Position numbers and translations under genes: made by a program. Shown here piece by piece: positions 8,932-16,675 of a stretch of DNA of 62,500 nt; position 1 is the first letter of the stretch; the number at the start of each line of letters is the position of its first letter. The notes beneath the pieces are model-generated. The model searched no databases and was not told the origin of the DNA. It was given only the letters and a program-made list of their open reading frames with translations. Source of the stretch: Pseudomonas costantinii (GTDB lineage Bacteria; Pseudomonadota; Gammaproteobacteria; Pseudomonadales; Pseudomonadaceae); contig NZ_MDDR01000038.1 of NCBI RefSeq assembly GCF_001870435.1, positions 1 to 62,500 of the forward strand, in the 5' to 3' direction.

Positions 8932-9303
8932 GTGGCCAAAAAAGCCGCATCCTTCGCCGCCCTTGGTGGCTTGGTATTTTCCACCGACGCAGGTCGACAC
9001 TGCCCGGACTGTCGTCAGCCCGTGGACGCGTGCACCTGCAAACAGACCCTGATCCCTGAAGGCGACGGTATTGCCCGCGTGCGACGCGAGAGCAAAGGCC
9101 GTGGCGGCAAGACGGTGACCACCATCACCGGCGTGCCGCTGGCCGAAGATGCCTTGAAAGAGTTGGCCACTACGCTGAAGAAGCGCTGTGGCACCGGTGG
9201 CGCGTTGAAAGACGGGGTCATCGAGATTCAGGGTGATCACGTCGAGTTGCTGTTGGCCGAGCTGATCAAGCTCGGGTACAAGGCCAAGAAGTCCGGCGGC
9301 TGA
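8932..9303 (+). CDS. SUI1/YciH family translation initiation factor-like protein
   Basis: Related to eukaryotic eIF1 and E. coli YciH, which checks start-codon and initiator-tRNA fidelity on the 30S subunit. The SUI1 domain fills the C-terminal two thirds (GRGGKTVTTITGVPL, KKRCGTGGALKDGVIEIQGD). An N-terminal extension carries CPDCRQPVDACTC, four cysteines spaced as in a zinc knuckle, which as I recall is absent from E. coli YciH. I chose GTG at 8932 (MAKKAASF) because GAGG lies 7 nt upstream; the frame is open further upstream but that stretch is not protein-like. 123 aa. It precedes speA, as in P. aeruginosa. Confidence 0.9.
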   Translation: MAKKAASFAALGGLVFSTDAGRHCPDCRQPVDACTCKQTLIPEGDGIARVRRESKGRGGKTVTTITGVPLAEDALKELATTLKKRCGTGGALKDGVIEIQGDHVELLLAELIKLGYKAKKSGG

Positions 9304-9446
9304 GAGCCTCTTCCCGACCTGTGTCTAAACTCTGTCCTGCGAGTGGGGTCTACCCCTCTCACAGGCAAATCGTCATTTTCATTTTTTAGACTGCGCCAGC
9401 CCGACAGCGGGCCGGTGTACTTCGACTTCATATATAGGGGACTTCG

Positions 9447-11360
9447 ATGTCCGTACGACGCACACGCAAAGACGATGGCAGCCAATGGACAGTTGCGGAC
9501 AGCCGCAGTGTTTACGGGATTCGCCATTGGGGGGCCGGGTATTTCGCGATCAATGATGCCGGTCGCGTTGAAGTCCGTCCGAACGGCCCGAACAGCACGC
9601 CCGTCGACCTGTACGAGCAAGTCGACGAGCTGCGCAAAAGCGGTTTGTCCTTGCCGCTGCTGGTGCGTTTTCCCGACATCCTGCAAGACCGCGTACGCCA
9701 GCTGACCGGTGCCTTCGACTCCAACATCGAACGCCTGGAATACCAGAGCCAGTACACCGCGCTGTACCCGATCAAGGTGAACCAGCAGGAAGCGGTGATC
9801 GAGAACATCATCGCCACCCAGAACGTCTCCATCGGCCTTGAAGCCGGCTCCAAGCCTGAGCTGCTGGCCGTGCTGGCCCTGGCGCCGAAGGGCGGTACCA
9901 TCGTCTGCAACGGCTACAAAGACCGTGAGTTCATCCGCCTGGCGCTGATGGGCCAGAAGCTCGGCCACAATGTGTTTATCGTGATCGAGAAAGAATCCGA
10001 AGTCGGCCTGGTGATCGAAGAGGCCGCCAGCCTCAAGGTCAAGCCTCAGGTCGGCCTGCGCGTGCGTTTGTCGTCCCTGGCCTCGAGCAAGTGGGCGGAC
10101 ACCGGTGGCGAGAAGTCCAAGTTCGGTTTGTCGGCGGCGCAGCTGCTGTCGGTGGTTGAGCGCTTCCGCGCTGCGGGCCTGGACCAGGGCATTCGCCTGC
10201 TGCACTTCCACATGGGCTCGCAGATCGCCAACCTGGCCGACTACCAGCACGGGTTCAAGGAGGCTATTCGTTACTACGGCGAACTGCGCAACCTCGGCCT
10301 GCCGGTGGACCACATCGACGTTGGCGGCGGCCTGGGCGTGGACTACGACGGTACTCACTCGCGTAACGCCAGCTCGATCAACTACGACATGGACGACTAT
10401 GCCGGTGTAGTTGTGGGCATGCTCAAGGAATTCTGCGATGCGCAGAGCTTGCCGCACCCGCATATTTTCTCCGAGAGTGGCCGCTCCCTGACCGCCCACC
10501 ACGCCATGCTGGTGGTGCAAGTCACTGACGTCGAGAAACACAACGACGAAATTCCAGAGATTGAAAACAAGGAAAACCTGCCGGAAACCGTGCAATGGCT
10601 GGTGGACCTGTTGGGCCCGACCGACATTGAAATGGTCACCGAAACCTACTGGCGTGCCACCCACTATATGAGTGACGTGGCTACCCAGTATGCCGACGGC
10701 AAACTGACTCTGGCGGAGAAAGCCCTGGCTGAGCAGTGCTACTTCGCCGTATGTCGTCGCCTGCACAACTCGTTGAAAGCCCGCCAGCGCTCGCACCGCC
10801 AAGTGCTGGACGAACTCAACGATAAGCTGGCCGACAAGTACATCTGCAACTTCTCGGTGTTCCAGAGCCTGCCGGACACCTGGGCGATCGGCCAGGTCCT
10901 GCCGATTCTGCCGCTGCACCGCCTCGACGAAGAGCCGTTGCGCCGTGCGGTATTGCAGGATTTGACCTGTGACTCCGACGGCAAGATCAAGCAATACGTC
11001 GACGAGCAGAGCATCGAGACCAGCCTGCCGGTGCACGCTTTGAACGAAGGCGAAGACTACTTGCTTGGCATCTTCCTGGTGGGCGCTTACCAGGAAATCC
11101 TCGGGGACATGCACAACCTGTTCGGTGACACCGACTCGGTGAACATCTACCAGCGTGAAGACGGCTCGGTCTACAGCGCCGGTATCGAGACTCACGACAC
11201 CATCGAAGACATGCTGCGCTACGTGCACTTGTCGCCGGAGGAGTTGATGACGCACTACCGTGACAAGTGTGCGAGCGCGAAGATCTCCACATCGGAGCGC
11301 ACCCAGTTCCTCGACGCATTGCGCTTGGGGCTGACCCGTTCTTCGTACCTGTCGTCATAA
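9447..11360 (+). CDS. speA: Biosynthetic arginine decarboxylase
   Basis: SpeA decarboxylates arginine to agmatine, the first step of the arginine route to putrescine, using pyridoxal phosphate. The PLP lysine is in YPIKVNQQE, with glycine-rich GSQIANLADY and IDVGGGLGVDYDGT motifs of the fold-III (alanine racemase-like) barrel and the C-terminal CNFSVFQSLPDTWAIGQ signature. At 637 aa it is full length. The ATG follows TAGGGGACTTCG. The 143-nt leader contains an imperfect hairpin at about 9337-9363 followed by a T-rich run, which could terminate sui1 transcription. Confidence 0.97.
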   Translation: MSVRRTRKDDGSQWTVADSRSVYGIRHWGAGYFAINDAGRVEVRPNGPNSTPVDLYEQVDELRKSGLSLPLLVRFPDILQDRVRQLTGAFDSNIERLEYQSQYTALYPIKVNQQEAVIENIIATQNVSIGLEAGSKPELLAVLALAPKGGTIVCNGYKDREFIRLALMGQKLGHNVFIVIEKESEVGLVIEEAASLKVKPQVGLRVRLSSLASSKWADTGGEKSKFGLSAAQLLSVVERFRAAGLDQGIRLLHFHMGSQIANLADYQHGFKEAIRYYGELRNLGLPVDHIDVGGGLGVDYDGTHSRNASSINYDMDDYAGVVVGMLKEFCDAQSLPHPHIFSESGRSLTAHHAMLVVQVTDVEKHNDEIPEIENKENLPETVQWLVDLLGPTDIEMVTETYWRATHYMSDVATQYADGKLTLAEKALAEQCYFAVCRRLHNSLKARQRSHRQVLDELNDKLADKYICNFSVFQSLPDTWAIGQVLPILPLHRLDEEPLRRAVLQDLTCDSDGKIKQYVDEQSIETSLPVHALNEGEDYLLGIFLVGAYQEILGDMHNLFGDTDSVNIYQREDGSVYSAGIETHDTIEDMLRYVHLSPEELMTHYRDKCASAKISTSERTQFLDALRLGLTRSSYLSS

Positions 11361-11378
11361 GTGAAGTGACCCGTTCTA

Positions 11379-11409
11379 GTGTGGGAGTCGGGCTTGCCCG
11401 CCCCCACAT
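11379..11409. repeat. REP palindrome
   Basis: gtgtgggagtcgggcttgcccgcccccacat is a single REP unit of the tgtgggagcgggc family, in the 92-nt gap between speA and the hydrolase gene. Confidence 0.75.
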
Positions 11410-11452
11410 TTAGACCTTCGTTTGGCAGTACCTTCTTTGTGGGGTCTGAACG

Positions 11453-12346
11453 ATGTCGAGCAAACTGCTGCAAGCGTTCACCCTGGCGATCGCCGCACTT
11501 CTCGCGGCTTGCTCCCCGATCAAAGTGCTTAACGCACTGACTCCCTCCAGCACCTTCACCAAAACATCGGCCATTGCTTATGGCGATGATCCCCGCCAAA
11601 AACTCGATATCTACCGCCCCGTCACAGCTCTGCCTGACGCCCCCGTGGTGGTGTTTTTCTACGGCGGCAGTTGGAACTACGGCTCTAAAGATGACTACGG
11701 TTTTGTCGGCGAAGCCTTGGCCTCGCGCGGCATCGTGGTGGTGATCGCCGATTACCGGCTTTATCCACAAGTGCGTTACCCCGCTTTTCTTCAGGACGGT
11801 GCGAAAGCCGTGGCCTGGGCCCATCGGCACATCGCCGAGTACGGCGCCGACCCCACGCAGATGTATGTGATGGGCCACAGCTCCGGGGCCTATAACGCGT
11901 CGATGCTGGCGCTGGACGCGCGCTGGCTGAGCGAGGTGGGTTTGTCGCCTTCGGTGTTCAAGGGCTGGATCGGCCTGGCTGGGCCGTATGACTTCTTGCC
12001 GATTGAAAACAGGGAGGTGCGGCCGGTTTTTTTCTTCCCGGATTCGCCACCTGATTCCCAACCGATCAACCACGTCAGCGCCGCAGCACCACCCACGCTG
12101 TTGATCGCCTCGACGGACGACAATCTGGTCAACCCCACACGTAATACCGGCGGGCTGGCGAACAAGTTGCGGGCAGCGGGCGTTCCGGTTGAAGCGTTTT
12201 ATTTCACCCGGACTAACCACGCGACACTGGTGGCGTCTATCTCAAGGCCGCTGCGTTGGTTGGCCCCGGTGCTGGATCGGGTGACGGCCTTTATCCAAGC
12301 CACTGATCTTGCCGATTCAAGCGCCAGGCAATCGCCCATAAAGTGA
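11453..12346 (+). CDS. Alpha/beta hydrolase lipoprotein, carboxylesterase type
   Basis: A putative esterase of the alpha/beta-hydrolase superfamily, attached to a membrane by lipid. The N-terminus is a lipoprotein signal ending LLAAC (Cys20). The oxyanion-hole region is VVFFYGGSWNYG, the nucleophile elbow is VMGHSSGAYNA, and an acid/His pair is supplied by the C-terminal part (ASTDDNL and TNHATLVASI). Substrate unknown; the family includes kynurenine formamidase-like and polyester-cleaving enzymes. The last 56 nt overlap, tail to tail, the end of the MATE gene on the other strand. Confidence 0.85.
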   Translation: MSSKLLQAFTLAIAALLAACSPIKVLNALTPSSTFTKTSAIAYGDDPRQKLDIYRPVTALPDAPVVVFFYGGSWNYGSKDDYGFVGEALASRGIVVVIADYRLYPQVRYPAFLQDGAKAVAWAHRHIAEYGADPTQMYVMGHSSGAYNASMLALDARWLSEVGLSPSVFKGWIGLAGPYDFLPIENREVRPVFFFPDSPPDSQPINHVSAAAPPTLLIASTDDNLVNPTRNTGGLANKLRAAGVPVEAFYFTRTNHATLVASISRPLRWLAPVLDRVTAFIQATDLADSSARQSPIK

Positions 12347-13628
12347 GGCTGCGCAGGGCCATGAACAGCAGGAAGCTTATCCACAGGCCGTGGTTGCCCA
12401 TACCCTGTAATACCCAGGCAAACGGCAGTGTCAGCAACACCGTCAACAGCATGCCGTTGCGCATTTCCCGGGCGCGGGTGGCGCCGATAAACAGGCCGTC
12501 CAGTAGATAACTCCACACAGCTATCAACGGCAGCACGGCCAAGTAAGGCAGGTAGAGGTCGGCGGTTTCGCGCACGCTGGGAATATCGGTTTGCATGGCG
12601 ATAAACAAGTGCCCGGCGAAGGTGAACAGCAGGGCGAAACCCACACTGGCGATCAGCGACCAGCCGCCTGCTACCACCAGCGAGCGGCGCAAGGATTGGC
12701 GGTCGTGGGCACCGATGGCGTGGCCGCACAAGGCTTCGACTGCGTGGGCCAGACCGTCCAGGGCGTGGGCGGTCAGCAACAGACCGTTGAGCAACAATGC
12801 ATTGGCGGCTACGGTCGCATCGCCCAGTCGCGCGCCTTGTACCGTGATCATGAAAAATACCGATTGCAGCGCCAGGCTGCGGATAAAGATGTCACGGTTC
12901 ACCGCCAGCAGCGGGCGCCAGCTCTCCCACAATTTCAACGCCGCCCAGGCGATATGCCCGGGGTAGGCGCGCAGGGCTTTTTGCGTCAGGGCCAGGCCGA
13001 GCAGGGCGCCGGTCCATTCGGCGACAACGGAAGCTCTTGCCGAACCGACGACTCCCCAGTCCAGGCCGAGTACGAACCACAGGTTCAGGGCGATGTTGAC
13101 CAGGTTGGTGGTCAGCAGAATCGCCAGTGGCGCGCGGGCGTTTTGTGTACCAAGGAACCAGCCGACCAAGGCATAGCTGGCCAATGCGGCGGGCAGGCCG
13201 AACAACCGGGTGTGGAAAAAATCGCGGGTCAGTTGATTCAACTCGGGAGAGGGTTGCATCCATTCAAGGGCCAGTTGGCTCAGGGGGATACCCACCGTCC
13301 CCAAAAGCATTGCCAGGCCCAGGGCGAGCAGCAGGCCTTGCAGCAGGATTTGCCGGAGTGCTGCGCCGTCATTGCGCCCGGCTGCCTGGGCGGCGAAACC
13401 GGTGGAGCCCATGCGTAAGAAGCCCATGGCCCAGGCGAGGAATGTGTAGAGGCTGGCTCCGACGGCCACGGCGCCCAATTGATGGGCGTGGGGGAGGTGG
13501 CCGATGACCATGCTGTCGACCAGCGCTACCAGCGGCACCGAGATGTTCGACAGAATCATCGGCGCAGCCAGGGCCCAGACGCGACGATGGGTGGGGCGGT
13601 GGCGCCAGTCGGTGAGTAAGGTGGGCAT
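12291..13628 (-). CDS. MATE family efflux transporter (DinF-like)
   Basis: A cation-coupled multidrug/toxic-compound exporter of the inner membrane. The protein is almost wholly hydrophobic with about 12 transmembrane segments in two halves; the N-terminal half has APMILSNISVPLVALVDSMVIGHL, typical of DinF-type MATE proteins. I took ATG 13628 (MPTLLTDW), preceded by AAGGAGCCTGC; upstream in-frame codons are not protein-like. About 445 aa. The 3' end overlaps the hydrolase gene convergently by 56 nt, so the final residues of one protein may differ from those given. Confidence 0.9.
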   Translation of the reverse strand: MPTLLTDWRHRPTHRRVWALAAPMILSNISVPLVALVDSMVIGHLPHAHQLGAVAVGASLYTFLAWAMGFLRMGSTGFAAQAAGRNDGAALRQILLQGLLLALGLAMLLGTVGIPLSQLALEWMQPSPELNQLTRDFFHTRLFGLPAALASYALVGWFLGTQNARAPLAILLTTNLVNIALNLWFVLGLDWGVVGSARASVVAEWTGALLGLALTQKALRAYPGHIAWAALKLWESWRPLLAVNRDIFIRSLALQSVFFMITVQGARLGDATVAANALLLNGLLLTAHALDGLAHAVEALCGHAIGAHDRQSLRRSLVVAGGWSLIASVGFALLFTFAGHLFIAMQTDIPSVRETADLYLPYLAVLPLIAVWSYLLDGLFIGATRAREMRNGMLLTVLLTLPFAWVLQGMGNHGLWISFLLFMALRSLTLWAIAWRLNRQDQWLG

Positions 13629-13693
13629 GCAGGCTCCTTGGGGGAGCGGTAGTGTAACTGGGAGCGTTTGAGAGCCGCCCCGCAATCTGAAAT

Positions 13694-13984
13694 TTAATGC
13701 ACGATCCAGCTCAGCAACCACAACCCCAGCATCAACCAGATAATCCCCGCGATAATCGACGCTCGCATAAACGCGCGCACTGCCGAGTACAGCAGCATCA
13801 GGCCGAGGATCAGGGTGATGATGCTGATTATCGATGTGTCCATGCCCAGGGACTTGGAAAGCCCGTCGACAAAGTCGCCGCCGGCATGTGACAGCGTGTT
13901 AAACAGCCCGCTGAACAACTCGACGATAAAGTGGATGATCTGGCCGATTTTGAGACCCAGCCATCCGAAAAAGTCTGTTTGCAT
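13694..13984 (-). CDS. Small hydrophobic membrane protein of unknown function
   Basis: 96 residues with an amphipathic N-terminal helix (GWLGLKIGQIIHFIVELFSG), then two predicted membrane spans (about 50-67 IISIITLILGLMLLYSAV and 75-93 SIIAGIIWLMLGLWLLSW). CAGGAC lies upstream of the ATG. It is followed 65 nt later on the same strand by the MATE gene. I do not recognise a named family. It may be transcribed with MATE, but no functional link is visible. Confidence 0.75.
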   Translation of the reverse strand: MQTDFFGWLGLKIGQIIHFIVELFSGLFNTLSHAGGDFVDGLSKSLGMDTSIISIITLILGLMLLYSAVRAFMRASIIAGIIWLMLGLWLLSWIVH

Positions 13985-14147
13985 GTATGTGTCCTGATGA
14001 AAGGGTGGGCGTAGCTGCCGGACCTGAGACTTTGGTCGTTATTGGCTCGCGCGAGTTCCCTTCTAGCATAGAGGTTTATGGCGTGCAGGGATTCACTTGC
14101 CTTCGCCGATCATCCCCCCGAAGCTATACACCTTCAGGAGCCCCCGC

Positions 14148-14456
14148 ATGAACCTTGAACACCTCACCGAACGCCTGCACCGCATCCGCGATACCAATGA
14201 CTGGAAGCAGTTTCACAGCCCGAAAAACCTGGCCATGGCCGCCAGTGTGGAAATGTCTGAGCTGGTGGAAATCTTCCAATGGCTGACCGAAGACCAGTCG
14301 CGCCAGTTACCTGCCGACAAACTCGCGCATGCTGGGCAGGAAGTCGGCGATATCGTGTTGTACCTGCTGTTGCTGTGCAGTGAGTTGGGCCTGGACATGA
14401 ACGAGGTGGTACGCGCCAAGTTGGCCGACAGCGAGCGGCGGTTTGCCCATGAGTGA
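14148..14456 (+). CDS. MazG-like nucleotide pyrophosphohydrolase
   Basis: A small (102 aa) all-alpha NTP pyrophosphohydrolase of the MazG-like/dCTPase type. Metal-binding residues lie in VEMSELVEIFQWL (E-x2-E pattern) and EVGDIVLYLLLL (E-x2-D). The preferred substrate is unknown; family members remove non-canonical nucleotides. The ATG at 14148 has GGAG 7 nt upstream. Its stop overlaps the methyltransferase start by 8 nt, so the pair is translationally coupled. Confidence 0.87.
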   Translation: MNLEHLTERLHRIRDTNDWKQFHSPKNLAMAASVEMSELVEIFQWLTEDQSRQLPADKLAHAGQEVGDIVLYLLLLCSELGLDMNEVVRAKLADSERRFAHE

Positions 14457-15198
14457 TCGTCATTTCGACCAACTGGCCACGCGCTTCGCCGAGAAAATCT
14501 ACGGTGGCGCCAAAGGTGCAATTCGCTTGGCGGTGCTGCAGGCCGACCTGACCGAAGCGCTGCCGGATCGCCCGCTGCGTGTGCTGGATATCGGCGCGGG
14601 CCTGGGGCATATGTCGTTATGGCTGGCCGAGCGTGGTCATCAAGTGACCCTGGCCGAACCCGCCGAGCCGATGCTCGAAGGTGCGCGTCAGCGTTTTGCC
14701 GAGGCGGGGCAGACCGCAACCTTTATCCACGCACCCTGGCAAGACCTGCTCGGCCAACTCACCGAGCCCTACGACCTGGTGCTGTGCCACGCCGTGCTGG
14801 AATGGCTGGCTGAACCCCACGCAATCCTGCCGGTGTTGCACCAACTCACGGTGCCCGGCGGCTGGTTGTCCTTGGCGTTCTACAACCGCGATGCGCTGAT
14901 TTACCGCAATTTGCTTAAAGGGCACTTTCGCAAAATGCGCAAGAACGACATGGCCGGCGAAAAGCAGAGCCTTACACCGCAACAACCGCTCGACCCACGC
15001 GAGCTGGCGGCGCAACTAGAAGGGCTTTGGCAGGTCGAAAGCCAAAGTGGCGTACGGGTGTTCCACGACTATATGCCGGTGGAATTCCAGGCCCGCGCCG
15101 ATTTACAGGATCTGTTGGAGATGGAACTTGCTCACCGTCGTCACCCAAGCTTTGCCGGACTTGGGCGTTATTTGCACTGGATCTGCCGTCCGGTTTAA
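14449..15198 (+). CDS. cmoM: SAM-dependent methyltransferase, probable tRNA cmo5U methyltransferase CmoM
   Basis: A class I methyltransferase with motif I VLDIGAGLGHMSLWLA and a following acidic residue in VTLAEPAEPML. The N-terminal FDQLATRFAEKIYGGAKGAIR segment and C-terminal GVRVFHDYMP match CmoM (SmtA), which esterifies 5-carboxymethoxyuridine at tRNA position 34 to the methyl ester. 249 aa. The start overlaps the MazG-like stop. The family call rests on motif recall; a generic methyltransferase is the alternative. Confidence 0.82.
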   Translation: MSDRHFDQLATRFAEKIYGGAKGAIRLAVLQADLTEALPDRPLRVLDIGAGLGHMSLWLAERGHQVTLAEPAEPMLEGARQRFAEAGQTATFIHAPWQDLLGQLTEPYDLVLCHAVLEWLAEPHAILPVLHQLTVPGGWLSLAFYNRDALIYRNLLKGHFRKMRKNDMAGEKQSLTPQQPLDPRELAAQLEGLWQVESQSGVRVFHDYMPVEFQARADLQDLLEMELAHRRHPSFAGLGRYLHWICRPV

Positions 15199-15222
15199 GC
15201 GGCCCAGTTTGCGGAGGTCGAA

Positions 15223-15825
15223 ATGCGTCGTCTCTGTTTGATCCTGTTGTCTTTGGGTTTGGGGGCTTGTTCTACCCCTAATCCTTACGTGGCCGCCTCG
15301 GCTCCCATGCCGCCGGCTCCGCCCCAAGCGGCCACTACCTTTGATGCCAGCGCCTATCCGGCGCCAGTACGTGACTACGGCGCCTACCGTAATTGGGGCT
15401 GGCTCAACGGCCAACTGCCGGCGGGTTCGGCCTGGGCCGACTCGGCACAGATTGCCGAGGCGGTCAGCGGTGCGCTTGACCAGCGTGGCCTGCGCCCGCT
15501 GCATGACAACCGCGCCCCGGACCTTCTGGTCAGCGCCGATGTGCGTCTGGAGAAGCGCCTCAAACAAGTCCAGGACGACTACGGCTACGGATATGGTGGT
15601 TACAACCGCTACGGCAACGGCTATGGCATGTACAACTCGGTGCCGGTGGTGCGTACCTACGAGGTGACGGTGGCGGTGGTGCGGGTCAATTTGTTTGATG
15701 CCCGCAATGGCCAGCCGGTCTGGAGCACCAGTGCTGAAACCGCCAGCCAAGGCAGCCTCAGCGAGCGCGCCGATGCCTTGCGCGAAGCCGTGCAAAAGGC
15801 AATGACGGCCTATCCGCCCAGTTAA
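15223..15825 (+). CDS. DUF4136 lipoprotein
   Basis: A 200-residue secreted lipoprotein of unknown function. The signal peptide ends LGLGACS (lipidated Cys16). The DUF4136-type pattern is present: FDASAYPAPVRDYGAYRNWGW, then IAEAVSGALDQRGL, then a DLLVSADVRLE strand. A Tyr/Gly-rich insert (YGYGYGGYNRYGNGYG, about 126-141) interrupts the domain. It ends 45 nt before a second DUF4136 gene on the same strand, giving a tandem pair. Confidence 0.85.
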   Translation: MRRLCLILLSLGLGACSTPNPYVAASAPMPPAPPQAATTFDASAYPAPVRDYGAYRNWGWLNGQLPAGSAWADSAQIAEAVSGALDQRGLRPLHDNRAPDLLVSADVRLEKRLKQVQDDYGYGYGGYNRYGNGYGMYNSVPVVRTYEVTVAVVRVNLFDARNGQPVWSTSAETASQGSLSERADALREAVQKAMTAYPPS

Positions 15826-15870
15826 CAGCTATTCTCATCTAAAGCGCCGGTCGCTTCTTGGAGAACAATC

Positions 15871-16428
15871 ATGTTTCGTCGTATCGCTACGCTCGCTTTT
15901 GTAGTGTTGCTGGGCGGTTGCCAGACCAGTCAGGTCAACCACGACTTTGACGCCAGCCGCGATTTCGGCGCCTATCGCAGTTGGGCCTGGAAAGACCCGG
16001 CCCTGCAATACCGCCCGGATGATCCACGGATCAAGAGTGATCTCACCGAGCAACGCATCCGCCAAGCCGTTGGCGAACAACTCGATCAACGCGGGCTGCG
16101 TCCTGCCGCAGCGGGTACCAAGGCCGACCTGAATGTGCAGACCTACCTGATCGTCGAAGACCGCCAACAGCAAGTCACTACGAACTACGGTGGCGCCTGG
16201 GGTGGCCCATGGAATGGCTATTGGGGCGCGCCGATGTACAACGAAACGCGCAACATTACCTACAAAGTGGCGACCATCCAGATCGACCTGCTCGACGGCA
16301 AGGACGGCAAGCTGGTATGGCGCGGCAGTGACGAGCAGATGATGAGCAGCACGCCGAATCCGCAGGATCGCAGCACTGCCATCCGCGCCACCGTCACCCA
16401 AATCCTTTCCAACTATCCACCCCATTAA
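15871..16428 (+). CDS. DUF4136 lipoprotein, paralogue of the preceding gene
   Basis: 185 residues with lipoprotein signal VVLLGGC (Cys17). The body repeats the preceding protein's order: FDASRDFGAYRSWAWKD, IRQAVGEQLDQRGLRPA, ADLNVQTYLIVEDR, a short Gly/Trp-rich insert (YGGAWGGPWNGYWG), then ITYKVATIQIDLLDGKDGKLVWRG. TTGGAGAAC precedes the ATG. Role unknown; envelope-located by its signal. It arose by duplication with its neighbour. Confidence 0.85.
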   Translation: MFRRIATLAFVVLLGGCQTSQVNHDFDASRDFGAYRSWAWKDPALQYRPDDPRIKSDLTEQRIRQAVGEQLDQRGLRPAAAGTKADLNVQTYLIVEDRQQQVTTNYGGAWGGPWNGYWGAPMYNETRNITYKVATIQIDLLDGKDGKLVWRGSDEQMMSSTPNPQDRSTAIRATVTQILSNYPPH

Positions 16429-16445
16429 CAGCGCCACCTAACCCC

Positions 16446-16550
16446 GTAGGAGCTGTCGAGTGCAAGCGAGGCTGCGATGGGATCGCCTCGGCCTACCTGC
16501 CAGCCCGAGTCGTCTGCATCGCAGCCTCGCTTGCGCTCGACAGTGTCTAC
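16446..16550. repeat. Large palindromic repeat between DUF4136 and tadG
   Basis: A left arm at 16446-16479 (gtaggagctgtcgagtgcaa...) pairs with the right arm at 16517-16550 (...ttgcgctcgacagtgtctac) with only a few mismatches, around a 37-nt loop. It looks like a REPIN of a family distinct from tgtgggagcgggc. The remaining leader to tadG contains nested short dyads at about 16559-16602. Confidence 0.75.
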
Positions 16551-16675
16551 GTTAGTTTGGGGCGTCCTCAAGTTTTCTGTCAGTCGCCTTCATGGCGACG
16601 CCCCAGCCCTTGTCTACACTCATCTACACCTCAGGAGCGTAAGCGCCGAACAGTTCGCCGGCACAGGAGTGCTCG

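Noticed and set aside
9237..11255. 672-codon open frame antisense to speA
   Set aside because: A product of GC-biased third positions in speA; low-complexity Val/Gln/His/Asp content and no domain.
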